This document shows, piece after piece, positions 34,950-46,802 of a stretch of 64,000 bases of DNA (within the stretch, counting starts at the first letter, position 1; each line of letters starts with the position of its first letter). The position numbers were made by a program, and so were the translations under genes. The DNA is taken from assembly GCF_007565055.1 (NCBI RefSeq), contig NC_044566.1:93712297-93776296 (forward strand), read 5' to 3'. Source of the stretch: Rhinopithecus roxellana (lineage: Eukaryota > Chordata > Mammalia > Primates > Cercopithecidae). The notes beneath the pieces were generated by a model. That model was not told the DNA's origin, did no database searches, and was given only the letters and a program-made list of their open reading frames with translations.

Positions 34950-35530
34950 GCATCCAACTTGATTGATTTGTTCATTGCTCCCATTAGCTATTTTAACTTC
35001 ATGTATCTGGAAGCTGTTCCTGTTTGTGGATGCTGTTATTAGGCACACAAACACAACCTACCCTCTCGTCACAACAAAGTATTCTGCTGCGTGTTTAGTA
35101 ATACTCATAGAGAAGTCTACTTTGTCTGATCTTAATACAGCCATTTCAGCTTTTTTTATGCTGTTTCCATAATATATCTTCATCCTTTTAATTTCAGGCT
35201 TTTTTCGTGACTTTGTATTTAAAGTGTGTCTTGTAGATAGCATATGGCAATTTTTTTCTTTTAAATTAGTCTGACAATCTCTACCTCTTGATTGGAGTGT
35301 TTAGCTATTATTCATACTTAATGTATTTGATTGAATAGCTGGATTTTGCTATTTGGTTTCTGTCTGTCTCATCTGTTTTTTACTCTTTACTCCCCCTTTC
35401 CTACGTTCTTTTGTACTATGAAATATTATTTAGTATTTTGGTCTTTTTCAGCTATATATCACTGTATTTTTCCCCACATATTTGCCCTAGAAATTATAAT
35501 ATGCATTCAAAATTGAGCATAATGTATTTA
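34950..35530 (-). mobile_element. Old L1 (L1M) ORF2 fragment
   Basis: Plus-strand reading has TTTGTCTGATCTTAATACAGCC, AAAGTGTGTCTTGTAGATAGCATATGG, TCTGACAATCTCTACCTCTTGATTGG, the reverse of an L1M ORF2 region. Confidence 0.8.
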
Positions 35531-35580
35531 GAGTTAATACTGAATTACTTCATGTAAAACAGGAGAAGCTTGCAAGACCC

Positions 35581-35768
35581 TACAGTAAGTCCTCACCTTA
35601 ACTCACTGATAGGTTCTTGGAAACTCCAAATTTAACTGAAACAAAGTATAATTTTGTCTCCTCAATGCTATAATGAAAAGATGCTGAATGAAATGACATT
35701 ATTTGAATGATGTTTTGCTTAAAGTCAGAATTTCCAAGAACCTACTGACAAGGTTAAGACTTACTGTA
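35581..35768. mobile_element. TA-flanked DNA-transposon MITE with 40-bp TIRs
   Basis: 188 bp with terminal inverted repeats: TACAGTAAGTCCTCACCTTAAC...GATAGGTTCTTGGAAACTCC at one end and, reversed, TACAGTAAGTCTTAACCTTGTCAGTAGGTTCTTGGAAATTC at the other. TA dinucleotides at both ends fit a Tigger/mariner-type target site. Family not named. Confidence 0.85.
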
Positions 35769-35859
35769 GTTCCATGTAATGTCTTCCCATCCACTGCGCT
35801 ACTTCTGTCATATGTTACACCTATATATCTTAAAAGCTCAACAATACAATGTTGTTTCT

Positions 35860-36152
35860 TCTGTGCTCACGCTTGTAATCCCAAAACGTTAGGAGGCTGA
35901 AGGAGGAGGATCACTAGAGGCCAGGAGTTCAAGACCAGCCTTGGCAACAGAGCAAGACCCCATCTCTACAAAAAAATAAGGATAAATAAAAAGAATCAGC
36001 TGGGCATGGTGGTGCATGCCTGTAGTCCTAGATACTTGGAAGGCTGACATAGGAGGATCCCTTGAGCCCAAGAATTCGAGGCTGCAGTTAGCTGTGATTG
36101 CACCACTGCATCCAGCCTGGGTGGCAGAGCAAGACCCTGTTGCTAATTTTTT
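35860..36152 (+). mobile_element. AluJ
   Basis: Diverged plus-strand dimeric Alu lacking the first bases; linker AAAAAAATAAGGATAAATAAAAAG; ends GGCAGAGCAAGACCCTG. Confidence 0.9.
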
Positions 36153-36479
36153 TTAAATCATATTTTTAAATAAATTAAGAAAAATATAACGAAAATGCAG
36201 TTTTCGTCAGTATTTAAGGAGCTCACAATTTGGTAGAAGCTCTTAATTTATGGGGTGAGGCCACAGACAACCTTAAGAAACTGAGGAAGGTTAAAGATCT
36301 TCACACTCCTGTCCATGCCTTCCCTGTCCCCACAATGACAATGAGACATGAGTATACACTCACAAAACTATGTATTCCATTTCAGCAGGACCCTTCTGTG
36401 AAGAATATGGATCCTCCCCCCAGTAATAAACAAAAATAAGACTGCAAATTCCGGCAGGGAAGTAGGGCTTTTGTGTTCA
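36153..36479. other. UBAC2: UBAC2 intron, no recognised element
   Basis: Nothing I can name. Confidence 0.4.
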
Positions 36480-36630
36480 TCTGCTTACATTTCTATCCTA
36501 TCTATCTAAATGTAAACTCCGAATGGGGAGGATTTGGGTTGCTTTTGATCACTACTTGGCCTCTGCACTTAGAAGAGTGTCTGGCACATGGTACTCTAAG
36601 TATTTCCGGGGTGAATGGTGAATTAACAAA
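36480..36630 (+). mobile_element. L2 LINE 3' end
   Basis: AATGTAAACTCCGAATGGGG, AAGAGTGTCTGGCACATGG and TACTCTAAGTATTTCCGGGGTGAATG are the L2 3' pattern. Confidence 0.75.
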
Positions 36631-37004
36631 TGCTCCACAAAAATAAATACATTATCTTAGATCCTTTTAAAGGAAATTGGAAAGTTATGCACTCTTTTTG
36701 GTTCCAAGTTTATACTTTCCCATATGATAAAAGATAAAGAGTTCACTTGTCCATGCCACTGGCACACGAGCATGACTTCAAGTTGTCAAATAAAGTGCTA
36801 CTGCACAATGTTTGAGATTTTCACAAAGGAGTAAAATATAAAGTGCTTAAAACCCTATTCTATGGAAATATGGGACAAAAATAATTACATTAGATTTCAC
36901 TTAATTACTGCCAAAAGCTTTGAGAGAGCATCAGTTATTATAATACTACCTTAAATTTACACATTATTTTTAATTTTAATTTTTATTATCTCTCTCTCTC
37001 TTTT

Positions 37005-37131
37005 TTTTTTTCCTAGAGATGGGGTTTCGCCATGTTGCTCAGGCTGGTCTCAAACTCCTGGCTTCAAGTGATCCTCCCATCTCGGCTTCCCAAAGTGCTG
37101 GGGTTACAGGTGTGAGCCACCATGGCTGACC
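37005..37131 (-). mobile_element. Alu monomer (FRAM-like)
   Basis: AGAGATGGGGTTTCGCCATG, CTCAGGCTGGTCTCAAACTCC, GTGTGAGCCACCATGGCTGACC; single monomer, minus strand. Confidence 0.88.
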
Positions 37132-38170
37132 TAATTTTCATTATCTCATAAACCTTTTTACATTGGGTCTTCTGAATGAGAGAGTTTTGTTGAAATCCAT
37201 AGACCCTGTGAAAAGCAGGCTTTAGAAAAAGACCATATACTTGGATTTGTGTGTCAGGGGGCTGGGGGAGCTCTACCAAGGAGGTCTTGCAGGCCCTCAG
37301 AGCTGGGGAAGCCAAAGAGCAAACAGAGGGGCCACTGAAAAAGAAGGCAGCAGTGGTGCAGTCTCTGGCAGGCAAGGGGTCAGTGCAGGACGACCAGATA
37401 AAGCAAAAAGGAACAAAGAGCATATGCCTGGGAAGACAAGCTCGAGCTGGAGTTTGAGCACTTGGGCAACAGGAAGTAGGAACCCTGTCTAGGAAAGGGG
37501 ACACATGGTCACGCAACCAGAGAACCCCTGGCCCACATCCAGCTGAGAGTCTAGGCCAAAGACCCAGGCTGGCTCCGCGTTACAGGGAGCAGCCCCCTAT
37601 AGGCCAACAGCGGAAGCTGGGACCCTGTAAGTCTGAGAATGTAAGGCAAGAGGAAAAGCTTTTCTCTTAGTCCACTAATAAACATGGACATCGATTACAC
37701 GGTTCTTCAGATTTTCTAGATGCTTAGCCCTTTTAGGAAGGGAATCATGAAATAATGCTCATCAGGCAAATAATTTAATTTGCTGGGTAGAAAACATGCA
37801 AAACACTCTTGATTATAGACAGTAAACTTCAACTGTCCTCTGGTCCTGTTTAGTACTAGCCTGAAACCACAACAGGCAAAGGTTAGAAACCATGACTTTG
37901 CAATGACACACAGGTGTCGACTGCTTTCTTTGGCCAACTGTGGCTGAACAAAAACCCACAAGGCAAGCTGGGCCAACCACCAGTCCCACATTCAAGAAAC
38001 CGACCATCTACTGGGACAACAGGACAAACCTAGGGGGCTGCTTTCCCAGGGGCATGATACTGCCTCTGCATGACAAGGAGCAGCCAAAGGAATAAATGTC
38101 CCCTTGCAAATGAGCCCCAGCACACAGACTTAGTGTGCCCTCAAGGCCTGTGGTAACCAGACCCACTGAG
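37132..38170. other. UBAC2: UBAC2 intron, unassigned 1-kb stretch
   Basis: G/C-richer than its surroundings in 37240-37640. A 150-codon minus-strand frame (37064-37516) ends in the Alu monomer and resembles no protein I know. I see no splice-bounded exon. Confidence 0.4.
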
Positions 38171-38300
38171 ACCTCATTTATTCATTCCACAAATATTTAC
38201 TCAATGCTAATATGTGCCAGCCTATGTTCTAAACACTGAAACATAGTAGAGAGCAAAACAGAAAAATCCCTGCCCTGATGCATCTTACATTTTTCTATTC
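38171..38300 (-). mobile_element. L2 LINE 3' end (reversed)
   Basis: TTATTCATTCCACAAATATTTACTCAATGC, TGTGCCAGCCTATGTTC, CCCTGCCCTGATGCATCTTACA is a reversed L2 3' end. Confidence 0.8.
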
Positions 38301-39319
38301 CTTCTTCTGCACTGAAAATGTTAGAGAAAGAATAAGGGAACTTCGTACATTCCCTAATTTATTATCCCAAGAATGCGAATGCAAATTAGAGATGCCCAAA
38401 GTTATTTCTGCCATTTGTGAAACGTTTTGAAAAGATTATTCTTTTCATGAGAGACAGAACCAGATGCCTTTCGCACTTACTCTGGGACTGGTTATTCTTT
38501 AAGTGAAAAATTGATTCAGATTGAATTTTCTATAGTTTTTCTATCTCATATGAGGGAACAGAAATATTAAACTAAAAAATTTTGAGGTACCTAATTAAAA
38601 TGCTGGCTATCCTTCTGATTCTTGGAAAACCAAATTGGAATAGAGACAGAAATAATTAGGCTAATCGCAGATCATTCATTCCTCACATACTGTCTTAGAA
38701 ACCTGCTCTAGGCTTTTCCTTTTGGGAAACCATGCATCAGGAGGATTAGGTCAACTATGCTAAGTAGAAAACTTCAAACAACAGTGGCTTAAATACAAGA
38801 GAAGTTTATTTTACCTTCATATTTAAAAAGCTCCAACCATCTTAACTACAGTCAAAGCAGTCAGAAGAAAAAAGTAAGAAAGGACAAAAAGGACAAAAGG
38901 CTACTTTAAGGAGCCTTCTCAGAAGTCTCACGAATATGTGTGTTTACACTTCAATGGCCAGGATGCCAGGACTTAATCCAGTGGTCAGACTGAGAGGGAA
39001 AGGATACCGAGATATGTGAGCTCAGCTGGAGGCACTGCTGGCTCAGAAATACACTGGGAGGCAACTAGAGTCTCTAGCACATGGAGAAAACCATAATCAG
39101 GTGCTTATATGTAAACAAACACCTTCTAATATCTATTTTAACATGGAGACCATCCTCCTTTAAAAGCTACAGGTACTTTCTTAAATGGATTCAACAAATG
39201 AAAAATAAAAATATGGGCTTATTTCAGTTGAAACTCATTTCTTACGTTTGATGAAAAATAATAAACTAAAAGTGAATGTGAAGATCTAAAAGATTTGTGG
39301 ATTTATAGATACAGCCTCA
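38301..39319. other. UBAC2: UBAC2 intron, mostly unassigned
   Basis: A stretch near 38770-38820 (CAAACAACAGTGGCTTAAATACAAG) resembles an old LTR-type repeat; otherwise nothing named. Confidence 0.35.
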
Positions 39320-40149
39320 ATGGTGAAAAACTCAATGTTTTCCATCTAAGACCAGGAAGAAGCAAGGATATCCATTTACCACTTTTATTTAATATTCTAT
39401 TAGAGGTCTTAGCTAGTATAATAAAGAAAAATAAAAGGCACAAATTGGGAAAGAAGAAATAAAGCATATAAACACACAATATTTATTTCCAGATGATACA
39501 GACCATCTATGTTGAAAACTCTAAGGAATCCACAGAAAAGCTACCAGAATTAATAAACACATTTAGAAAAGTTGCAGGACACAAAAACAAAATACAGAAA
39601 TCAACCGTATTTCTTTTTTTTCTTTTCTCTTTTTTTTAGAGACAGAGTCTCACTCTGTAGCCCAGGCTGGAGTGCAGTGGCATGATCTCAGCTCACTGCA
39701 ACCTCGGCCTCCCAGGTTCAAGGGATTCTCCTGCCTCAGCCTCCTGAATAGCTGGGATTACAGGTGCCCACCACCAAGCCTGGCTAATTTTTGTATTTTT
39801 TAATAGAGATGAGGTTTCACCATGTTGGTCAGGCTGGTCTCGAACTCCTGACCTTGTGATCAGCCCACCTCGGCCTCCCAAAGTGCTGGGATTACAGGCG
39901 TGAGCCACCGCGCCCGGCTAATCAACTGTATTTCTATACGCTAGTGACAAACAACTGGGAAAACATGTATAAAACCAATTCCAATTGTAATAGCATCAAA
40001 ATACCAGAATTACTTAGGAATACATCTAATGAAAGATGTGCAAGGCCTATACATTGAAAATTTTAAAACTGCAAAAGGGAATTAAAGAAGAGCTAAATAA
40101 ACGTAGAGACTTATCACGTTCATGAGTTGGAGAACTCAGTACTGTTAAA
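39320..40149 (+). mobile_element. Old L1 (L1M) ORF2 fragment, first part (interrupted)
   Basis: TCTAAGACCAGGAAGAAGCAAGGATATCC, CTATTAGAGGTCTTAGC, CCAGATGATACAGACC, TTTCTATACGCTAGTGACAAACAAC and AACTCAGTACTGTTAAAAT are ORF2 sequence. It is split by an AluS (39615-39919) and by an LTR-like insert (from about 40150). Confidence 0.85.
39615..39919 (-). mobile_element. AluS inserted in L1
   Basis: Full-length minus-strand Alu with target duplication TCAACCGTATTTCT / TCAACTGTATTTCT (one mismatch) at 39601-39614 and 39922-39935. Confidence 0.95.
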
Positions 40150-40695
40150 ATTGCTGTATTAGCTGTTGATTACTGAGCAACAAATTACCCAAGACTCAGT
40201 GGCTTAAAACAATAAGTATCTATTATCCATACAGTTTCTGTGGGGGCAGGAATGTGGGAGTAACTCAGCTGAGTGGTTATGGCTCAAGGTCTCTCATGAG
40301 GCTGTAGTCAGTCAAGATGTCAGCCTATCTGCACTCATCTGAAGACCTGACTGGCACTGGAGGATAACCTTCCAAGGTGGCTCAAAAACACACCCAGCAA
40401 GTTAGTGCTGACTGCTGGCAGGAGGCCACAACTGTTGGCCATGTGGACTCCTCCACAGGTCTGCTTAAGTGTCCTCATGGCATAGCAGACGGGCTCCCCA
40501 AGGGCAAGTGATCCAGGAGGGAGCAAGATCAAAGCAGCTGTGTCTTTTATGATCTGCTCTTGGGAGTCACATTCCATCATTTTTGCCACATTCTATTCAT
40601 TATAAGTATCACCAAGTCAGCTCAAACTCTAGCAGAGGAAAAATAAGCTCCACCTCTTGATGTGTAAAAGAATCTGTGGAAACACTTAACGACCA
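40150..40695. mobile_element. Ancient LTR-like repeat inserted in L1
   Basis: CAACAAATTACCCAAGACTCAGTGGCTTAAAACAATAAG, TTTCTGTGGGGGCAGGAATG, CATTCTATTCATTATAAG and CTCCACCTCTTGATG form a common old repeat, probably an ERVL/MaLR-type LTR. The L1 on either side is continuous across it (...ACTGTTAAAAT before and GGCAATCCTTCCCAAGTTG after). Confidence 0.6.
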
Positions 40696-42275
40696 TTACC
40701 ATGGCAATCCTTCCCAAGTTGATCTAACGTTTCAATGCAATAGCAAGCAAAATCTTGACTCTTTTTCCCCTTTTTTGAAGAAATTACATGCTGATTGTAA
40801 AGTGTATATTAAAAGTCAATGTCCTAAAATAAGCAAACCAGTTTTAAAAAAGAAAAACAAGGTGGGAGGACTTATATTGCCTGATTGCAAGACTCACCAT
40901 AAAGCTGGAGTAATCAGTGCAGTGTGGTATTGGCATAAGGACAGACATATAGATAATCAGGAAAGAAAAGAGTCAAGAAATAGACCGATACTGGTCAACT
41001 GAGTTTTGGTGCCAAGGTCATGCAATGGAGAAAAGGGTCTTTTCAGTAACTGGTAATGGAACAATTGAGTATCTGTGTGGAAAAGAATAAATCTTACCCT
41101 TTACCTCAAAAGAATTATACTCAAATTGGATCACAGACCTAAATGAAATGGCAAAAACTATTAAATTCTAGAAGAAAATATAGGAGAAAATCTTTGTGAC
41201 ATTGGATTAGCCAAGATTTCTTAAACAGAACATAAAAAGCACAAACTATTTTAAAAATCAGTTAACAATGAATGAATCAAGATTTTAAAATTTTGCTTTT
41301 TGGTAACAGACAAGCCATAGATTGGAATACAATTTTCATAAAACATATCCAACAAAGAGCTTATATTCAGAATATACAAAGAATTATTTTAACTCAATTA
41401 AAAGATAAATAGCCTAATGAACAAAATGGATAAAAGATTTGAACAGATACTTCACAAAAGAAGATATGCAAATGACCACTAAGCACATAAAAAAAATGCT
41501 CAACATCACTAATCATTAGAGAAATGCAAATTAAAACCACAAGATACCACTACATACCCAACAGAGTGGCTAAAGCTAAAACGACTGACAATATCAAGTG
41601 TTGACAAGGGTGTAGAGCATTTGGAAGTTTCATACATTGATGGTGGAAATGCAAAATGGTAGAGCCACTTTGTAAAATAACATGGTCGTATTTCCTAATG
41701 TCAAATATACACTTATCATATGATCCAGCAATTCCGTTCCTAAAGAAGGAAAACATATGCCCACACACAAATGTGTACACAGATGTTCATAGCAGCATTA
41801 TTCATAATAATTCAAACCTGAAAGCAACTCAAATGTCCATCAATTGGTGAATGGATAAACAAAGTATGGTGTATGCTGTATCCATACTATAGATTAACAC
41901 TTAATCTATTAATTGTTACTTAATACAATAAATGAAAAATTAATTTAAAAAATTGGTGAATCTCAGAAACATCATGTTCAAATGAAAGAAGTAAAACCAA
42001 AATACTTCATATTATACAATACAAGTATATGAAATGCCAGCAAAGGCAAAACTATAATGACATGAAGATCGGTGGTTACCTGGGGCTGGCAGCTAGATGT
42101 GGGGAAAGACAGCATGGGGCATGAAGACACCATTCATGGTGAGGAGACTGCTTTCCATACTGATTATGGTGGTGAGTACATGACTGTATACAACTACCAA
42201 AGTTCAATGTACTATACACTTAAAATTGGTGAGTTCTATTGTATGTAAATAACATCTTAATAAACAAAAAAAGGG
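40696..42275 (+). mobile_element. Old L1 (L1M) ORF2 C-terminus and 3' UTR, second part
   Basis: Continues the L1 from 40149. The 108-codon frame at 40676-41002 keeps the L1 ORF2 phrase VGGLILPDCK...VWYWHKDR, so it is an eroded LINE frame rather than a gene. The 3' UTR includes GATCCAGCAATTCCGTTCC, GCAGCATTATTCATAATAAT and CAATGTACTATACACTTAAA, ending in an A-rich tail near 42275. Confidence 0.88.
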
Positions 42276-43714
42276 AAAAAGAATTTTTTAATAAAAAAGA
42301 ATGTGAAGATCTAGAAAGATCTAAAATAGATACGTAAATCTTTTAAATTTTATAAGAGGTAGGATTTTAGCAGAACAAAAACAAGCTTTTAACAACAAAA
42401 ACCTGCTGCTGCTTTGAAAATGTTCTCAGCTGTCAACATAAACTAACATGAGAAGACCTTTGATAACATCCTATGCTGTTTATAAATAATAAATAAATTC
42501 AAAACAACACATGTTAATTTTACCATAGTCCCTTCCCAGAGACAGAAAGGAAGCATCAACATAGTCAGTCCCCAAAGACAAACATTGGACACTTACATTA
42601 AACACACACACAGAGAGAGAAAGAGAGAGAGGGAGAAAGAGAGAGAAACCAAAAACCAAAAAACAGAACTACACAGTTTAAAGAGATAATCAAAACTGAT
42701 GAAAAAATTTTAATTTCTTGATAAAAAGACAATGTGAAGACCCCAGGGGAAAATGTTCTGTGCTGCAACGGACATGATAATCTACCAGTAATCTCTACAA
42801 TGTAAAAGTAGGGGTGTTTCTTGGCAACCTCTTCCTTATCTCCACTTCTTTTTCCTTTAATCAGTAACACTACTAAACCAGCCTAATATACTTTAAATTA
42901 TCCTTTAAGTTTTCTCTAAATGTTTCTTTACTTCAGATTGAGTATGACAATGCAAGAAATACAAGACAATGAGTTTGTTGAAGGTGAGGTTTAAGCTGCA
43001 TTTTTAACTAAGCATGGAGAGAGGACCAGTTAAATATCTTGATGATTTTAGAAGAGAAAGCATAGCTATACGCCACACTCTTCATATTAGGAAGAAAATA
43101 GAGACTGCTAATGAGAAAAAATTTTCCTTGGCTATTGGTCAGCATACAGAAGGCTGCAAAAAGTTGTTGATTGTGTCTTTCAGGGCCTCTGGGGACTTTG
43201 AAAACCTCTCCATACCCAAGATTGCCCTCCAGAATCATGTCTCCATTGCTGATGAATGGGGCCTCATCCTAGTGGTGTGGCTAAGGGAAACTTTAAGAAT
43301 AACTGTCTGTGCATCTCGTGGCTGGAACAGACATGGACGAGAGCCTTGAAATGTGCAGTGCAAGGTGCTGGACTCACTGGGCCTGGAGCAGAACACCTGG
43401 CCTTTGTCCTGGCTCTACCACCCATCATTCGTGCAACCTGAACCTCAGCCTCCCTATCTTTAAAATAGGCAGTCCAGGTACTCTACCACTATAGAGAACA
43501 CATCAAGAACCTAGTAAGGCAGTACACGTTGCAAGCATCCTGACAATCATGTAGTATAATGTTTTACAACACAGAAATTATTTTTTGACACTATTAAGTT
43601 TTTAAACTAAAAAATTATTTTTAGAATGTGTATCAAATAGACGTTGTGATAGGCACTGAAGATTACGAAGAATAACATATAATTCCTATAAACTAAAAGG
43701 ACTCTCCTACAATT
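42276..43714. other. UBAC2: UBAC2 intron, unassigned
   Basis: Contains the AC/AG-rich microsatellite at 42602-42647. No exon, RNA gene or nameable repeat otherwise. Confidence 0.4.
42602..42647. repeat. (AC)n-(GA)n compound microsatellite
   Basis: ACACACACAC followed by an interrupted AG run (AGAGAGAAAGAGAGAGAGGG...). Confidence 0.9.
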
Positions 43715-44565
43715 AAATACCAAAAAACTAATAACTTAGTTTAAAAATGGGCTAAGAACCTAACCAGACATTTCTCCAAAGAAGACATACAAATGGCCAA
43801 TAGGTACATGAAAAAATGCTCAATGTCACTAACCATCAGGGAAATGCAAATCAAAACCACAATGTGGTATCACCTCACACCTGCTGGAATGGCTATTATA
43901 AAAAAACAAAACACCAAAAGACAAGTGTTGGTGAGGATGTGGGGAAAACTGGAACCCCTGTGCACAGCTGGCAGAAATGCAAATGATACAACTATGGAAA
44001 ACAGTATGGAGGTTCCTCAAAAAATTAAAAATAGAACTAACATGATCTAGCAATCTCACTATTGGGTATACATCCAAAAGAAATGAATCAGGATCTCAAA
44101 GAGGTCTCGGCACTCTCACGTCATCGCAGCATTATTTGCAATAGCCAACACGCGGAAACAACCTACGTGCCCATCGATAGACAAAGGGATGAAGAAAATG
44201 TGGTCCATGCATACAACGCAATACTATTCAGCCCTTCAAAAAGAAAGACATTTTGTAATATGCGATAACGTGGATGAAACATGAGGACCTATATGCTAAG
44301 TGAAACAAGCCAGTCACAAAAAGACAAATACTGCATGATTCCACTTATATGAGATATATAAGATAGTTAATTTCAAAGAATCAGAGAGTAAAATGGTGGT
44401 TGCTAGGGGCTAGAGGCAGAGGAAAAAGGAGAGTTAAAAATCAGCAGGCATAAAGTTTCAGTTAAGCAAGATCAATAAGCGCCAGAGATTCACTGCACAA
44501 CCCCATACCTATAGTCAACAATAACATACTGTAACTGAAACATTTAAGAGGGGAGCTCTCATAAA
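43715..44565 (+). mobile_element. L1 3' region fragment (L1MA/L1PB-like)
   Basis: GAAGACATACAAATGGCC, GCAAATCAAAACCACAATG, TATCACCTCACACCTGC, GTGTTGGTGAGGATGTGG and CATGATTCCACTTATATGAG are the last part of ORF2 and the 3' UTR of a middle-aged L1. Less diverged than the other L1M copies here. Confidence 0.88.
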
Positions 44566-44715
44566 TAAAGTCAGGACTGACTCAGGAAAAAGGTTGGGCC
44601 AGGACTTAAATGAGTAAGATTTCCTAGAAGAAGGGATATGTGAGTGAAAGAGGGGATATAATTGGAAGAAACTGCATGTGGTTATGCAAAGCTATCTTTT
44701 AAGAGCATAGACACA

Positions 44716-45000
44716 GGCCAGACGCGGTGGCTCATGCCTGTTATCCCAGCACTCTGGGCAGATCACGAGGTCAGAAGATCAAGACCATCCTGGCTAACAT
44801 GGTGAAACCCCGTCTCTACTAAAAACACAAAAAAATTAGCCAGGCGGGGTGACAGGTGCCTGTAGTCCCAGCTACTCGGGAGGCTGAGGCAGGAGAATGG
44901 CATGAACCCGGGAGGTGGAGCTTGCAGTGAGCCAAGATCGCCCCACGGCACTCCAGTCTGGGTGACAGTGTGAGATTCCATCTCAAAAAAAAAAAAAAAA
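44716..45000 (+). mobile_element. AluY with internal deletion
   Basis: Plus-strand AluY; about a dozen bases are missing between CACTCTGGG and CAGATCACGAGG. Target duplication AAGAGCATAGACA / AAGAGCATAGATA at about 44701-44713 and 45000-45012. Confidence 0.94.
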
Positions 45001-45012
45001 GAGCATAGATAC

Positions 45013-45079
45013 TACAGTTATGCTACCTACATCTGAATCCTGTCTCCACTACTTTTCAGCTGGTGTTCTTGGCAAATTA
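45013..45079 (+). mobile_element. MIR SINE, first part (interrupted)
   Basis: CTACATCTGAATCCTGTCTCC, CTTTTCAGCTGGTGTTCTTGGCAAATTA is MIR sequence that resumes at 45399. Confidence 0.85.
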
Positions 45080-45398
45080 CAGTCATGTGGTGCTTAACGA
45101 TAAGGACACATTCTGAGAAATGTGTTGTTATGTGATTTGGTCATCATGTGAACATTATACAACGTACTTACACAAACCTAGATGGGATATGTATTTTTAT
45201 GGATCTATGTTTTTTCATACAGAAAATCAGGTATTCCAGCACCATGACTGAATATCAGTCATTTCCCCTACTCGATCTGTAGTGCCAACACTGACTGCCA
45301 TACTCCAGGTTTCTACCTATGCGCCATTAGAATCCACAGGGCCACCACTGAATACGCACTCGGTTGTTGACCAAAACGTTGTTATGCAGTGCATGACT
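45080..45398. mobile_element. DNA-transposon MITE, copy 2, inserted in MIR
   Basis: 319 bp, TIRs CAGTCATGTGGTGCTTAAC and GTTATGCAGTGCATGACT. The ends match copy 1 at 12782 (CTGAGAAATGTGTTGTTATG, CACAAACCTAGATGGGAT and GACCAAAACGTTGTTATG) but the middle, about 45188-45345, is different. TA occurs at both junctions (...AAATTA|CAGTCA and CATGACT|TAGTTAA). Confidence 0.85.
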
Positions 45399-45520
45399 TA
45401 GTTAATGTCCCTGTGCCTCAGTTTCTTCATCTATAAAATGGGGAGAATAGTCCCGAGTTCTTCGGGTTTTTATAAGGATTAATTAGAATAATATTTGTAA
45501 AGTGCTTAGAAAAGAGTACT
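45399..45520 (+). mobile_element. MIR SINE, second part
   Basis: TGTCCCTGTGCCTCAGTTTC, TTCATCTATAAAATGGGGAG and GGATTAATTAGAATAATATTTG complete the MIR. Confidence 0.92.
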
Positions 45521-45860
45521 ATTAGTCAGCTTTTTCTAAGTTATACTGTGGTAACAAATTATCCCAAATTTCAGTAGCTTATAACAAAGATTTATTTCTT
45601 GTTCACGCTACATGTTGGTACAACCCTGCTCCATTTGACTTCTTCATTCTGGAGTCTGAGGAGCAGCCCCTCTCTGGGCCCTGCTTTTCTCATGGCAAAG
45701 GGGACAGAGCAATGGTGGAACCAGGCAGTGGCTCTTCAAGCTTCTGCCTAGATGAAGCATTTGTCACTTCTGCTCATATTTTAGTGGCTGGTGTAAGTCA
45801 AAGAACAAAACCTGATGTCAACAGGGCACGCAGAGGCCCTAGAGGGACGGCTTCAGAACA
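45521..45860. mobile_element. Ancient LTR-like or MER repeat
   Basis: TGTGGTAACAAATTATCCCAAATTTCAG then TAGCTTATAACAAAGATTTATTTC resembles the 40150 insert and similar old LTR-type repeats. Family uncertain. Confidence 0.45.
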
Positions 45861-46656
45861 TATTTTGTTCTGAGGGGCAGAACATATTTTGACCAAATAT
45901 ATTTGAACAAACAAAAATACTAGAACAAAAAATCTACCACAAGTGTCTGGTACATAGTAAGTGCTGTGTGTTTGTTAAAGAAAAATACGTGTTTGCACAA
46001 TGATACAGAATCCTGAAAGTGGATGTTTGGGAACAGTAAAATATTGAGTGTCGTTGCAGTGTATGGTTCACAGAAGTGACAGGGGTAGGTGAGGAGGTCG
46101 CATTTTGAAAGGCTTTGAAAGGAGGCTACATTTTTGCCTACAGGTAGAACATAAGTTGCAACAATAAAGTTTTATAGCTATTTTTATAAATTTTATAAGT
46201 CAATTCTATCTGCCAGCTTTATTAAGACAATGGCATCATTTCATTTATTCTGCACTGAACATTTAGAAATCACATGTCGACTGGTCACTACCTCCCTGTG
46301 TTAACAACGGCCTACAACACCATTTGTCATCCTGGGCCTGAGTTGCAATTGCCACAAGGAAGAATATATTAACAGAAGGCTTCTTCTAGTCGGTCCCGGC
46401 TCCCGGTCGTCAGGACAGGGAAAGGGGCATAGAGAGGGAGGGAAGAAAAAGGAGAGAAGGGAGTGCATATGGATGAGTCAACGTGAATGTGAGTGTGTGT
46501 GGGGTGTACAATGGACAAGCACTGACATCACACTTGCTATTTTAATTATAAAACACCCGCCAAATTTGGATGTTTCCTAAGGACCCGTCTTCAACTTCTA
46601 CACATGGTCCTTTCTCAAGTCCCACCACCCTCATGGCTTTGGTCAGCCTTGAAATT
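45861..46656. other. UBAC2: UBAC2 intron, no recognised element
   Basis: Nothing I can name. Confidence 0.4.
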
Positions 46657-46794
46657 TTTGTTTGTTTGTTTTTTGTAGGAACAGGGTTTTGCCATGTTGC
46701 CTAGGCTGGTGTTGAACTCTTGGGCTCAAGCGATCCACCTGCCTCAGTCTCTCAAAGAGCTGGGATTCCAGGCATGAGCCACTGTATCCGGTTA
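46657..46794 (-). mobile_element. Alu monomer (FRAM-like)
   Basis: GGAACAGGGTTTTGCCATGTTGCC, GCTCAAGCGATCCACCTGCC, GCATGAGCCACTGTATCCGG. Flanked by a possible duplication AGCCTTGA at 46645-46652 and 46795-46802. Confidence 0.88.
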
Positions 46795-46802
46795 GCCTTG
46801 AT

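Noticed and set aside
37064..37516. 150-codon minus-strand frame
   Set aside because: Ends in an Alu monomer; no exon borders, no known similarity.
40676..41002. 108-codon frame with LINE-like protein phrases
   Set aside because: It is eroded L1 ORF2 and is listed as part of the L1 element, not as a gene.
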